A DNA stretch of 64,000 nt, taken from NCBI GenBank assembly GCA_963762545.1, contig CAVXLC010000001.1, positions 62,001 to 126,000 of the forward strand, given 5' to 3'. A program made the position numbers and the translations under genes. Origin of the DNA: JABFSM01 sp963762545 (GTDB taxonomy: Bacteria; Gemmatimonadota; Gemmatimonadetes; Gemmatimonadales; GWC2-71-9). The notes under the pieces were generated by a model. The model saw only the letters and a list, made by a program, of their open reading frames with translations, had not been told where the DNA came from and ran no database searches. Shown here piece after piece: positions 31,783-41,526 of this stretch (position 1 is its first letter; the number at the start of each line of letters is the position of its first letter).

Positions 31783-32954
31783 ACCCATTCGCACACCGGG
31801 GCCGGGTCTGGGTCATCGGTGGAATCCTGGCCCTCGGGATGCTGCTCCTGGCCGGTGGGTTGTACGTGCGGCGGGAGACCGGCGTCGCGTCCATGGAACG
31901 GCGCCTCCTGGCGGCACTCGGTCCCGAAGGAGACAGCCTGTACCGGGTGCGGGTCGGCTCGTCCCATCTGAGCGTCCTGGGCGGCACCTACCTCGCCACC
32001 GGCATCGAGATCATTCCGGATTCGGCGGCATTCCGCCGCCGGCGCGAGGCCGGGCATCCCGTCCGCAGCCGCTTCCTGCTTCGAGCCGCCTCGTTCACGG
32101 TGACCGGGCTCGACGTGTGGGGATTGGTCCGGGGTCGCCTCGAGGCGGCCGGCGCGGTGGCGGAGAGCCTGCTGGTCGAGGCCGACCTGGACCGCACCGT
32201 TCCCGGGACCGGAGACACGGTGCGGCGGCTGCCCCACGAGTTCTTCCGGACCATCGCGAAGCCGGTCCGGCTCGACACGTTTCGCCTCGAGAACAGCGAA
32301 TTCCGGTACTCCGAGCGGGCCATCGATGGAGCGCGGGCCGGCACCATCCGGTTCGCGGAGACCCATATCGAGGTGTATCACCTGACCAATGATACGCTGC
32401 GGTCCAACCCGCCCGTGGTCATCGACCTGCGCACGCTGCTGGCGGGGACGGCGCCGACCACGGTCACGTTCTCCTACGACTTCCGGGCCCCTGGGCTCGA
32501 CCTGGAGTACCACGGAGCCGTCCGCGGCCTGGAGGCCAGGCGGCTGAATGACATGACGGTGGATCTGGTGGGCATCCGTCTTACCGGCGGCCGCCTCGAC
32601 TCGGCCCGGTTCACGTTTCGGGTCAGGGATGGCGTGGCCGACGGCGACATGCAGATGCTCTACCGGGGCCTTCGCGCCGAATTCGTCGACAAGGTAACCC
32701 GGAAAAGCGGGCTGTCGGATTGGCTCAAGACGATGGTCGCCCGGACCTTCGTGCTGAAGGAGCACAACCGAACGGACGAGGACCACCACCTCCGGACGGC
32801 GTCGATCCGGGGATTCAGACGGACCCCTGATCTCACGTTGATCAAATATGTGTGGCACACTCTGCGGGAGGGACTCCTGGTGACCATCCAAGGAGAGTCG
32901 CCCACCGGGAGCCCGGGGACGACGGTGAGCACGGCCAGGAGCCATCGGCCATGA
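31779..32954 (+). CDS. AsmA/DUF748-like membrane-anchored protein
   Basis: 391 residues from GTG 31779 (overlap with the upstream stop). One N-terminal membrane anchor (VWVIGGILALGMLLLAGGLYV), then a long beta-strand-rich region without Cys. Repeating segments such as LRAASFTVTGLDVWGLVRGRLEAAGAVAESLLVEA, and KPVRLDTFRLENSEFRYSE, are typical of AsmA/TamB-like lipid-transfer proteins (short strands with a D.....L.L..). I infer an envelope lipid-transport or membrane-scaffold role with low certainty. Coupled by ATGA to the following gene. Confidence 0.6.
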   Translation: MNPFAHRGRVWVIGGILALGMLLLAGGLYVRRETGVASMERRLLAALGPEGDSLYRVRVGSSHLSVLGGTYLATGIEIIPDSAAFRRRREAGHPVRSRFLLRAASFTVTGLDVWGLVRGRLEAAGAVAESLLVEADLDRTVPGTGDTVRRLPHEFFRTIAKPVRLDTFRLENSEFRYSERAIDGARAGTIRFAETHIEVYHLTNDTLRSNPPVVIDLRTLLAGTAPTTVTFSYDFRAPGLDLEYHGAVRGLEARRLNDMTVDLVGIRLTGGRLDSARFTFRVRDGVADGDMQMLYRGLRAEFVDKVTRKSGLSDWLKTMVARTFVLKEHNRTDEDHHLRTASIRGFRRTPDLTLIKYVWHTLREGLLVTIQGESPTGSPGTTVSTARSHRP

Positions 32955-33271
32955 CGCTGTCCCGCTGGCTCTTCCTGACCATTCCGGGATTCGTCCTCGC
33001 TGCCGTGCTGCTGGCGCTCACGATCCGGAGCCTGCTGCGTACCTTGTCGGGCGCCGGGGTGGCCGCGGTTCCCCTGGAAGAGCACCAGTCCTTCCGGCTG
33101 GCGGAACCGGGACCCTATGACCTGTATGTCGAAGGCCGCCTCGGGACGATGGACTTTGTCGGGGTCCGCGGCGCATTGGTCACGCATATTCTGGGACTCG
33201 TGGTCCTCGGGGGTCTCACGATCGGATCCATGGTCGCCTCGGGGCTGCTGCTGTTCGGACCCCAACGATAG
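32951..33271 (+). CDS. Two-helix membrane protein of unknown function
   Basis: 106 residues from ATG 32951, overlapping the upstream stop by 4 bases. Membrane segments at both ends (FLTIPGFVLAAVLLALTI and HILGLVVLGGLTIGSMVASGLLLFG); the middle has AVPLEEHQSFRLAEPGPYDLYVEGRLG, a periplasmic beta-like segment. Unknown. Confidence 0.6.
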   Translation: MTLSRWLFLTIPGFVLAAVLLALTIRSLLRTLSGAGVAAVPLEEHQSFRLAEPGPYDLYVEGRLGTMDFVGVRGALVTHILGLVVLGGLTIGSMVASGLLLFGPQR

Positions 33272-33280
33272 GTTGCTCCC

Positions 33281-33550
33281 ATGCCCTGTCTGCTCGCGAT
33301 TTTCGCGCTGGCCACGCCCCGGCTGCTGGTGGCGCTGCTCTGGTTCTTCAGCCGCTGGTTCGACGGGATGTTCACCTCGGTGCTCTGGCCCATTCTCGGA
33401 TTCATCTTCCTGCCGACGACGCTGCTCTGGTACACCGCGGTCCAGCACTGGTTCCAGGGACAGTGGACCCTGGGGCCGATCGTGGGGCTGGTCCTTGCCC
33501 TCATGATCGATATCTCCCCCGCGAAGGGCCGCCGTCGCCCCGTCCAATAG
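33281..33550 (+). CDS. Small membrane protein of unknown function
   Basis: 89 residues, 9 bases after the previous stop. Three hydrophobic segments (LLAIFALATPRLLVALLWFF, FTSVLWPILGFIFLPTTLLWY and LGPIVGLVLALMI), ending in a basic tail ISPAKGRRRP. No family recognised. Likely the last gene of the 31435 cluster. Confidence 0.65.
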   Translation: MPCLLAIFALATPRLLVALLWFFSRWFDGMFTSVLWPILGFIFLPTTLLWYTAVQHWFQGQWTLGPIVGLVLALMIDISPAKGRRRPVQ

Positions 33551-33573
33551 GGCGCGGCCAAGGAGTCAACGCC

Positions 33574-33726
33574 ATGATTCGCAAGCTTCCGTCGGGACGG
33601 TACCGGCTCTATTCGCTCAAGAAGAACCCCGAGACCGGGAAACGAAGAAATCTCGGAACGTTCAAGACCCGGGCGGCCGCGGAACGCCACGAGCGCGCCG
33701 TGCAGTACTTCAAACGGAGAGGATAA
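33574..33726 (+). CDS. Small basic protein with AP2-like strand/helix pattern
   Basis: 50 residues from ATG 33574 after AAGGAG. The sequence SGRYRLYSLKKNPETGKRRNLGTFKTRAAAERHERAVQYFKRRG has two to three beta-strands and a helix with RAAAERH. This is a common pattern in small bacterial proteins and the arm-binding domain of integrases. The pI is very high. Probably nucleic-acid binding; no catalytic domain is near. Confidence 0.6.
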   Translation: MIRKLPSGRYRLYSLKKNPETGKRRNLGTFKTRAAAERHERAVQYFKRRG

Positions 33727-33819
33727 CGGTCGCCCGGGGTATCGGGATGGACCGGCGGGAGGTAACGTCATGCCGGCGTCACCGTTCCGGCGGTCCCTCG
33801 ATCCACGGAGGAATGCCTC

Positions 33820-34077
33820 ATGAACATGTCCACGCAGAACCTGCTGCTCTTTCTCTGTATCGGCGTCGTCGCGGGCTGGCTGGCCGGCAAGATCATGCGC
33901 GGCGGCGGATTCGGGCTGTTCGGCGACATGGTGGTCGGGGTGATCGGTGCCTTCCTGGGAGCCTGGCTGTTCGGCCGCCTGGGCATCGTCACCTGGGGGC
34001 TCGCCGGCGCCCTGATCACCGCGCTGGTCGGCGCCATGATACTGTTGTTCTTGATCAGGCTCGTGAAGCGCGCCTGA
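33820..34077 (+). CDS. GlsB/YeaQ/YmgE family stress-response membrane protein
   Basis: 85 residues with three membrane segments. Family pattern IGVVAGWLAGKIMRGGGFGLFGDMVVGVIGAFLGAWLF is clear. Members are small inner-membrane proteins associated with general stress; exact function is unknown. GGAGG lies upstream of the ATG. Confidence 0.9.
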   Translation: MNMSTQNLLLFLCIGVVAGWLAGKIMRGGGFGLFGDMVVGVIGAFLGAWLFGRLGIVTWGLAGALITALVGAMILLFLIRLVKRA

Positions 34078-34159
34078 GCCTGCCTCGGGTGGATCGCCGC
34101 CGCCGGCGGAGGCTTTGCCGGCACCGGCGGTCCTGATAGCTTGGGCTGCGAGGCCCCTC

Positions 34160-34972
34160 ATGTCACGGATCCTGCCGCTTTTCGCCCTGCTGTTCGCCGC
34201 CGCCTGCAAACCGCATGTGCCCGCAGGGGTTCTGGGCGGTACCGCCGATGCCTCGGGGCGCTTCATGGCGCACTACGGCCCCGCCGATGCGGATTTCGAG
34301 GATTTCCGGGCCGGCCTCATCGCCAATCGCTTTCTCGACACCATTGCCGCCCGGCTCAACGACTCGTTGCGGATCCCCCGTGACATCGTGCTCGAGACGG
34401 CGCACTGCGACGAGCCCAACGCATCGTACGACGAGAACACCCACCGGGTAACCCTCTGCTACGAGCTCTTCAAGGCCCTCTCCGACCGTTTCGCCAAGTC
34501 GCCGGGCGGCGAGTACGTGGTCACCGGCACCGTGGTCTTCGCGCTGATGCACGAGCTGGGGCACGCGCTGGTGGATGTGCTCCAGCTGCCGATTACCGGC
34601 AAGGAAGAGGATGCGGTGGACCAGCTCGCCACGATTCTCCTGCTGCAACAGGGCGCCCCGGGAGATTCGCTGGCCTTCGGCGCCGTCGGATGGTTCGTGA
34701 CCAATGCGCGCCACAACGTGCTCGATGACCTCGCCTTCGCCGACGACCACGGGCTCGATTCCCAGCGGGTCTACAACATCATCTGCTGGATCTACGCCCG
34801 GGACCCGACCCGCTACCCCGAGATCGTCACCGACAACTGGCTTCCGGAGCACCGCCGAGACAAGTGCCCCGCCGAATTCCGCCGGCTGGTCGACAGCTGG
34901 CGGCGGATTCTGGCGCCGTACCGGCGCGCCCTCGAGGCCATCCCCCCGGCTCCCACCAAGGCCCGATCGTGA
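34160..34972 (+). CDS. DUF4344 metallopeptidase-like lipoprotein
   Basis: 270 residues from ATG 34160. Lipobox LLFAAAC at the end of the signal peptide. The zinc motif HELGH is at residues 131-135 in LMHELGHALVDVLQLPITGKEEDAVDQLATILLLQ, where EED supplies the further ligand. This is the DUF4344 family of putative gluzincin-type proteases. Two Cys pairs (HCDEP and LCYELF) near the beginning may form a disulfide. Its stop overlaps the next start (GTGA). Confidence 0.85.
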   Translation: MSRILPLFALLFAAACKPHVPAGVLGGTADASGRFMAHYGPADADFEDFRAGLIANRFLDTIAARLNDSLRIPRDIVLETAHCDEPNASYDENTHRVTLCYELFKALSDRFAKSPGGEYVVTGTVVFALMHELGHALVDVLQLPITGKEEDAVDQLATILLLQQGAPGDSLAFGAVGWFVTNARHNVLDDLAFADDHGLDSQRVYNIICWIYARDPTRYPEIVTDNWLPEHRRDKCPAEFRRLVDSWRRILAPYRRALEAIPPAPTKARS

Positions 34973-35133
34973 TCGTCAAGGTCATGATGTTCCTCGGCGC
35001 CACCCTGGGCGGGGCGGTGGGGTGGTGGATCGGCGCGCGGGTCGGCTTCATGACCGCGTTCATCGTGAGCACGGTGCTCTCGGGAGTCGGCATGTATTTC
35101 GCCCGGCAGTGGGCCCTCAACTACTGGCCCTGA
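34969..35133 (+). CDS. Very small membrane protein
   Basis: 54 residues from GTG 34969 (overlap GTGA with the upstream stop), or 49 from ATG 34984. Two hydrophobic segments (VKVMMFLGATLGGAVGWWIGARVGF and AFIVSTVLSGVGMYFARQWAL), so likely a hairpin. Unknown. Confidence 0.6.
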   Translation: MIVKVMMFLGATLGGAVGWWIGARVGFMTAFIVSTVLSGVGMYFARQWALNYWP

Positions 35134-35149
35134 GGCACGGAGGCCGCCC

Positions 35150-35614
35150 ATGAAGCCCGCGATCTGGTTGCTTCCCGCTCTCGTCACGTTGGCGGCCAAT
35201 TGCGCCAACCTGCCCTACAATACGCCGGGTCAGATTCCCGGTACCTCGAATCCCGGCACCGACCCGGGGAGCACCATCCCGAACCCCCGGAGCAGCGCCG
35301 GCCAGGCCGGCAGCAAGGAAGTCTGCCGCGGCTCGGCGATGCCGCGCGGCTGGATTGCGGTGGACTACATCTCCGGGTCGGCCACCTGTCGCAACAGCAT
35401 GCGGGATGACGGTGCCAACACCGCCGTCATCGTTCGCTATGAGACATTGCCGCTCGATGCCATCCTCGTCGTCTGCGCGGACCAGCACATCCCCTACAAG
35501 TGGGATCGCGAGCCGGAAGAGCCGTCCGACGCCGGATCGGGCCAATGTCCCCGGAAGGCAGGCGAGACCCGAAGCGGACCGCCGATCGTGAGGATCCGCC
35601 GAACCGGGCAGTGA
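35150..35614 (+). CDS. Secreted/lipoprotein-like protein of unknown function
   Basis: 154 residues. Signal peptide ends in LAANC, a possible lipobox. A Gly/Pro/Ser-rich linker (GQIPGTSNPGTDPGSTIPNPR) follows, then a globular part with four Cys (EVCRGSAMPRGWIAVDY, TCRNS, VVCADQ, GQCPRK). The four Cys suggest two disulfides. Not recognised. Confidence 0.6.
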   Translation: MKPAIWLLPALVTLAANCANLPYNTPGQIPGTSNPGTDPGSTIPNPRSSAGQAGSKEVCRGSAMPRGWIAVDYISGSATCRNSMRDDGANTAVIVRYETLPLDAILVVCADQHIPYKWDREPEEPSDAGSGQCPRKAGETRSGPPIVRIRRTGQ

Positions 35615-35717
35615 TCCCGCCTCCCCCGGCACTCCATTATCCTTGTCGGGCTCCGGGACGCCTGACGCGCTCCGGGGATGGCGTGATTTCATGAAGTGGA
35701 CACTCGAGGACACTGCG

Positions 35718-35984
35718 ATGCGTGGTTCCAGGGACGATGAGGCCGGGTTCGACGAATCGAAAGAGCGGGACGAGGACGAGGCGTTTCCCGATGGCGAGGT
35801 CCAGACCGAGGCGGAGGTTACCTGTCCCTACTGCGGCGAGACGGTCACCATCGAGCTGGATGCCGCGGGCGGCAGCACCCAGGAGTATGTCGAAGACTGC
35901 CAGGTCTGTTGCCAGCCCTGGACCGTGCGGGTCCAATACGATGATTCGGGGGCGGCGGAAGTGACGGTGGAGGAGGCCTCGTGA
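35718..35984 (+). CDS. CPXCG motif-containing cysteine-rich protein
   Basis: 88 residues from ATG 35718 (with GAGGA upstream); an in-frame ATG at 35691 is possible. The CPxCG-CxxC zinc-ribbon is clear: VTCPYCGETVTIELDAAG, then EYVEDCQVCCQPWTV. Acidic N-terminus (DDEAGFDESKERDEDEAF). Widespread uncharacterised zinc-ribbon protein. The stop overlaps the MOSC gene start (GTGA). Confidence 0.85.
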   Translation: MRGSRDDEAGFDESKERDEDEAFPDGEVQTEAEVTCPYCGETVTIELDAAGGSTQEYVEDCQVCCQPWTVRVQYDDSGAAEVTVEEAS

Positions 35985-36475
35985 AGGCGTCGGGCTCGAT
36001 CGAGCGGCTTTCGATCAAACCCAAGACTCCAGGCCAGCGCGGTCTTCCCAAGCAGGCAGTGCCCCGGCTCCGGGTCACACCGGCTGGCGCTGAGGGTGAT
36101 TACAACCACTATCGCACCACGAAGGTCCACGGGAACCCGGACCTCGCGATCCTGGTGATGACCCGGGAAGTGATCGATACCCTGCGCCACGAAGGCTGGC
36201 CGGTCGAGCCCGGAGACCTCGGCGAGAACCTGACGCTGGCCGGCGTCCCGGAGTCGTCGCTGCGGCCGGGGGCGAAGATCCGCGTCGGTCCGGCGCTGCT
36301 GGAAGTTACCGAGCCCTGCGATCCCTGCACCGAAGTCTACGTATTGCCGTACGTCGGCAACGAGAAGGGTCCCGAGTTCGTGCGGACCCTGACCGGGCGG
36401 CGCGGCTGGTTTGCGCGGGTCCTCACCTCCGGAGACATCGTGTCCGGCGCCCCGGTCCAGGTAACGCCCGCCTGA
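35981..36475 (+). CDS. MOSC domain protein
   Basis: 164 residues from GTG 35981. MOSC (molybdenum-cofactor sulfurase C-terminal) features: PAGAEGDYNHYRTTKVHGNPDLAILVMTREVIDTLRHEGWPVEPGDLGENLTLAG and the conserved Cys in TEPCDPCTEVY. Such domains handle molybdenum-cofactor-bound sulfur or act in detoxification of small molecules. It is a stand-alone MOSC protein with its own Cys, with no adjoining FeS or NAD domain. Confidence 0.9.
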   Translation: MKASGSIERLSIKPKTPGQRGLPKQAVPRLRVTPAGAEGDYNHYRTTKVHGNPDLAILVMTREVIDTLRHEGWPVEPGDLGENLTLAGVPESSLRPGAKIRVGPALLEVTEPCDPCTEVYVLPYVGNEKGPEFVRTLTGRRGWFARVLTSGDIVSGAPVQVTPA

Positions 36476-36478
36476 GCC

Positions 36479-37696
36479 CTATGCGCCCGCGGCCAGTCCT
36501 GCGGCGCGTCCGGTCGCCCACGCCCAGAGAAAGTTGTATCCCCCGATCGGCCCGAAGGCATCGAGCGCTTCTCCGCATATGTATAGCCCCGGGTGCCGCC
36601 GGCTCTCCATCGTGGCGGGTTCGATCTCCGTCAGGCTCACGCCTCCGCCGGTGACTTCCGCTTTCTTGTAGCCCTCGTGCCCGGTCCACGGCAGCGTTCC
36701 CCGGACCAGGGTTTCGGTCAGACGGCTGCGCTCCTCCCGGCGCAGCTGCGCCAGCGTCCGGCCCGGCTCGACCCGCGCCGCGGCCAGCAGGGCCAGGGCC
36801 AGCCGGTCGGGGAGATGCTCCGAGAGTGCGCGGGCCGCACTCCGGTTTCCATCGGGCCGGAGCGCCCGCTCCCACTCCGTCTCCCGGAGCGGGGTCCACT
36901 GGACCGTGATGCGGGCCCGGTCTCCCCCCTCCTCATACGACCGCACCGCCACGTGGGAGACGTCGAGGACCGCGGGGCCGCTGTATCCCCGATGGGTGAA
37001 GAGAAACCCGCCGGTGGCGGCGGCCTGGCGCGCGCCGGCGCGCGCCGTGATGGTGACCGGGAGCGATATGCCGGCCAGCACGCCGAACGGCGCCGGCTCC
37101 GCCAGCAGGGGCGTCAGGGCGGGGTACGTGGGGTGCATCGTGTGACCCAGGTCGGCCAGCACCCGCAGTCCGAGGCCGTCGCTGCCGGTGCTGGGCACCG
37201 ACAGGCCCCCGGTCGCGACAATGACGCGATCGGCGTCGAGCGGTGGCGCGCCTTCGCGCTCCACCCGCCAACCGCCGGCCCGGGGGACGAAGCCGGTCAC
37301 CCGCGTCCCGGTCTGGAGCTCCACGCCCCGGCGCCGGGCCAGCGACAGGAGCCCATCCCGGACGTCGCGAGCCTTGTGCGAGGCGGGGAAGAGCTTGGCG
37401 GACTCGGTCTCCTCGACCAGCGGGAGCCCGAGCTCGCTTTCGAAGAAGGCGATCTGCTCCGCCAGCGGCCAGGCGCGGACCATGCGCCGCATGGTGTGGG
37501 GCGGGGAATCGGTGACGAAGCGCGCGAGGTCCAGCCGCGCCGGCAGGATGTTGCAGCGGCCGCCCCCGCTGATCAGGATCTTGCGGCCGCCGTCCCGGGT
37601 CCGCTCCAGGAGGATGGTCTCCGCGCCGGCCCGAGCGGCAAAGACGGCCGCCATCGAACCCGCCGCGCCGGCGCCGATGATCACGATTCGTTTCAG
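36479..37696 (-). CDS. HI0933-type NAD(P)/FAD-dependent oxidoreductase
   Basis: 405 residues on the reverse strand. I choose CTG at 37696 as the start: it is preceded by GGAG (6-base gap) and yields LKRIVIIGAGAAG, the exact beginning of this family; the GTG at 37684 cuts off the beta-strand. Motifs: FAD dinucleotide GAGAAGSMAAV, KILISGGGRCN, GGLSVPSTGSDGLGLRVLADLGH, KKAEVTGGGVSLTEI and GEALDAFGPIGGYNFLWAWATGRAAG. The family is called aminoacetone oxidase or BaiN-type, but the substrate is unclear. Confidence 0.9.
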   Translation of the reverse strand: MKRIVIIGAGAAGSMAAVFAARAGAETILLERTRDGGRKILISGGGRCNILPARLDLARFVTDSPPHTMRRMVRAWPLAEQIAFFESELGLPLVEETESAKLFPASHKARDVRDGLLSLARRRGVELQTGTRVTGFVPRAGGWRVEREGAPPLDADRVIVATGGLSVPSTGSDGLGLRVLADLGHTMHPTYPALTPLLAEPAPFGVLAGISLPVTITARAGARQAAATGGFLFTHRGYSGPAVLDVSHVAVRSYEEGGDRARITVQWTPLRETEWERALRPDGNRSAARALSEHLPDRLALALLAAARVEPGRTLAQLRREERSRLTETLVRGTLPWTGHEGYKKAEVTGGGVSLTEIEPATMESRRHPGLYICGEALDAFGPIGGYNFLWAWATGRAAGLAAGA

Positions 37697-37738
37697 GTGG
37701 AGCTCCGGCCAGGAGGCTAGGAGGCGCTCAGGCCGCCG

Positions 37739-37767
37739 TTGAAGGCCGGCGGGCCGAGCCGTATACT
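37739..37767 (+). promoter_or_regulatory. Sigma70-like promoter of the DUF485-ActP operon
   Basis: TTGAAG (37739-37744) and TATACT (37762-37767) with a 17-base spacer, 4/6 and 5/6 matches. Transcription would start near 37774, giving a leader of about 42 bases. It lies in the divergent region between the flavoprotein gene and the DUF485 gene. The best -10 box seen in the window. Confidence 0.65.
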
Positions 37768-37815
37768 GGTGCTGATCCCCGGTCCAATGGTAACCCCGAC
37801 TCGACGGAGTCCCGT

Positions 37816-38082
37816 ATGGCGGACACCCGCCTCGCCGATCTCGCCGCCGCCAGGGGGAAGGTGCAGGTCGCGCTGACGGCCGCGATGGTCGCGCTCTACT
37901 TCGGATTCATATTGCTGATCGCCTACGACAAGCCCTTCATGGCGCGCCTGGTCGCGCCGGGGCTCTCGCTCGGCATTCTCCTGGGCGCGCTGGTCATCCT
38001 GCTGTCCTGGTTCCTCACCTGGGTGTACGTCCGCTGGGCCAACACCCACTACGATGCGGCCCTCGACCGGCTCCGGGAATGA
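37816..38082 (+). CDS. DUF485 membrane protein (ActP partner)
   Basis: 88 residues. Two membrane helices. The DUF485 pattern LAAARGKVQVALTAAMVALYFGFILLIAYDKPF and ILLSWFLTWVYVRWAN is clear; such small proteins are coupled to the acetate symporter. GGAG 6 bases before the ATG. The stop overlaps the next start as ATGA. Confidence 0.9.
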   Translation: MADTRLADLAAARGKVQVALTAAMVALYFGFILLIAYDKPFMARLVAPGLSLGILLGALVILLSWFLTWVYVRWANTHYDAALDRLRE

Positions 38083-39638
38083 TCCTCTCCCTCCTCCCCC
38101 AGACCACCACCCGGATCGGCGAGCCGAACCGGGTCGCGATGGGCTTCTTCTTCCTGTTCATCGCGACGACGCTCGGCATCACCTGGTGGGCGGCGCGCCG
38201 TACCCGCACCACCGAGCACTTCTACGCCGCGGGCCGCACCATCAGCCCGGGACAGAACGGTATCGCCCTGGCCGGCGATTACATGAGCGCCGCCTCCTTC
38301 CTGGGCATCGCCGGCCTGGTCTCGACCACGGGATTCGACGGATTGATCTACTCGACCGGCTGGCTGGTCGGCTGGCCGGTGGTCCTCTTCCTGATCGCCG
38401 AGCCACTGCGAAACCTGGGCCGGTACACCTTCGCGGATGTGGTGGCCGTGCGGCTCAGCCAGACCCCGGTGCGGATCGCTTCGGCGATCGGGACGCTGGC
38501 CACGGTGTCGTTCTATCTCATCGCGCAGATGGTGGGCGCCGGCGGACTGATCCGGCTGATGTTCGGGATTCCCTACGAGACGGCCATCGTCATCGTGGGC
38601 GTGGCGATGATCGCCTACGTGCTGTTCGGCGGGATGCTGGCCACGACCTGGGTCCAGATCGTCAAGGCGGTGCTGCTCCTGTCCGGCGCGACGGCGCTGG
38701 CGCTGCTGGTGCTGGCGCGGTTCCACTGGAGCCCCGCCGCGCTCTTCGCCGCGGCCGCCGACAAGTACGGCGCCGGAGTGCTCGCGCCCGGCCGGCTGGT
38801 GTCCCGGCCGCTGGACGCGGTCTCGCTCGGACTCGCGCTGATGTTCGGCACGGCCGGGCTGCCGCACATCCTGATGCGCTTCTACACGGTGCCGGATGCC
38901 CGGGCGGCCCGGAAGTCGGTGTTCTACGCCACCGGACTCATCGGCGCGTTCTACCTGATGACCTTCATCCTGGGCTTCGGCGCGATGGTGCTGGTGGGGC
39001 CCGACGCCATCAAGAGCGTGGAGCCGGGAGGCAACATGGCGGCGCCCCTGCTGGCCGAATTCCTCGGCGGGACGCCGTTCCTGGGATTCATCGCGGCGGT
39101 GGCGTTCGCGACCATCCTCGCGGTCGTGGCCGGCCTCACGCTCTCGGGCGCCGCCGCGCTCTCCCACGACCTGTGGGTCAGCGTGGTGCGCAAGGAGCGG
39201 GCCGACGCCGTCGAGCAGCTCAAGGTGGCCCGGATCGCCACGGTCGGGCTCGGCATCCTGGGCGTCCTGCTCGGGATCACCTTCAAGGGACAGAACGTGG
39301 CGTTCATGGTGGGCTTGGCCTTCGCCATCGCGGCCAGCGCCAATTTCCCCGCGCTGGTCCTGTCGATATTCTGGCGCCGCTACACGACCGCGGGCGCGGT
39401 GACCAGTATGCTGCTCGGCACGGCGAGCACGCTGATCCTGATCTACCTGTCACCCACGCTGCAGGTGGATGTCCTGAAGCACCCCTCGGCGTGGTTTCCG
39501 CTCCGTAACCCGGCGTTGATCACGATGCCGCTCTCGTTCCTCTCGGGCATCGTGGTGTCGTTGCTGACCTCCAATCGCCGCGAGGCGGAGGGGTTCGACG
39601 GCGTCGCGCGGCGGATGCATCTGGGGCCCACGGCGTAG
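38079..39638 (+). CDS. actP: Cation/acetate symporter (SSS family)
   Basis: 519 residues; 13 membrane segments. Sodium:solute symporter features: FYAAGRTISPGQNGIALAGDYMSAASFLGI, the GLPHILMRFYTVPDARAARKSV segment typical of ActP, and LSGAAALSHDLWV near the end. It would take up acetate or other short organic acids. Coupled by ATGA to the DUF485 gene. No acetyl-CoA synthetase gene is in the window, so acetate use must be encoded elsewhere. Confidence 0.9.
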   Translation: MILSLLPQTTTRIGEPNRVAMGFFFLFIATTLGITWWAARRTRTTEHFYAAGRTISPGQNGIALAGDYMSAASFLGIAGLVSTTGFDGLIYSTGWLVGWPVVLFLIAEPLRNLGRYTFADVVAVRLSQTPVRIASAIGTLATVSFYLIAQMVGAGGLIRLMFGIPYETAIVIVGVAMIAYVLFGGMLATTWVQIVKAVLLLSGATALALLVLARFHWSPAALFAAAADKYGAGVLAPGRLVSRPLDAVSLGLALMFGTAGLPHILMRFYTVPDARAARKSVFYATGLIGAFYLMTFILGFGAMVLVGPDAIKSVEPGGNMAAPLLAEFLGGTPFLGFIAAVAFATILAVVAGLTLSGAAALSHDLWVSVVRKERADAVEQLKVARIATVGLGILGVLLGITFKGQNVAFMVGLAFAIAASANFPALVLSIFWRRYTTAGAVTSMLLGTASTLILIYLSPTLQVDVLKHPSAWFPLRNPALITMPLSFLSGIVVSLLTSNRREAEGFDGVARRMHLGPTA

Positions 39639-39743
39639 CCGGACCGGACCTCGCCAAAGCCCCGCTCTCCCGCGATCTTTCCCGGCTCTCTCCGAGCCCG
39701 CCGGATCGTCCGGCCGGCGAGTCCCCCCGAGGAAGGATCGCGC

Positions 39744-41030
<1,287 letters not shown>

Positions 41031-41089
41031 AACGCCTCGACACGATTAGATTCCAGAGGCGGTCTTTTCCCCTAGCCGGCACATGATCA

Positions 41090-41326
41090 ATGAGTGCGTA
41101 TAAAATCGAACAGAAGCGCCTGCTGCACCGCGGGCGCGAGTTTCATTTTGTCTCGTACGAGGGCCAGCTCGCCAACCCCGCCAAGGACCTGGCCGCGGTT
41201 CCTCCCGGCTGGTACCTGATGCAGAGCGGCAAACGGATTCCGGTCATGCCCCAGAACCGGGACGCGACGGCCGAAGCGGTGGACAAGAGTCTGATCCAGT
41301 GGCTGGACAGCCACGTGTTCGGGTGA
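41090..41326 (+). CDS. Small conserved-looking protein of unknown function
   Basis: 78 residues: YKIEQKRLLHRGREFHFVSYEGQLANPAKDLAAVPPGWYLMQSGKRIPVMPQ, then an acidic DATAEAVDKSLIQWLDSHVFG helix. One domain with strands followed by a helix. No signal or membrane part. Function unknown. It precedes another small basic gene by 23 bases. Confidence 0.6.
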   Translation: MSAYKIEQKRLLHRGREFHFVSYEGQLANPAKDLAAVPPGWYLMQSGKRIPVMPQNRDATAEAVDKSLIQWLDSHVFG

Positions 41327-41349
41327 CCTGATCGGAGAGAGGAGCGTCG

Positions 41350-41526
41350 ATGTCCAAGCGTGAAGATCAGCGCATCGCCAAGCTGGTCAGAAAAAACGCC
41401 GCCAAGGCGGCCAACCCCAAGGTGGACCGCGCGGCCCAGTACGACGACACGCTGCGCAAGAAGCCGCCCGAGCAGGACGAAGAGAACAAGCGGTTCTTCA
41501 AGGAAATGAAGCGCAGGGAGTTCTAG
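41350..41526 (+). CDS. 58-residue basic protein of unknown function
   Basis: Start ATG 41350 after GAGAGAGGAG. It encodes SKREDQRIAKLVRKNAAKAANPKVDRAAQYDD, then KKPPEQDEENKRFFKEMKRREF, a highly charged helical protein. The stop TAG is directly followed by the CTG that begins the next gene, so the two are translated from one mRNA. No family recognised; possibly a small nucleic-acid- or ribosome-associated protein, with no direct evidence. Confidence 0.55.
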   Translation: MSKREDQRIAKLVRKNAAKAANPKVDRAAQYDDTLRKKPPEQDEENKRFFKEMKRREF

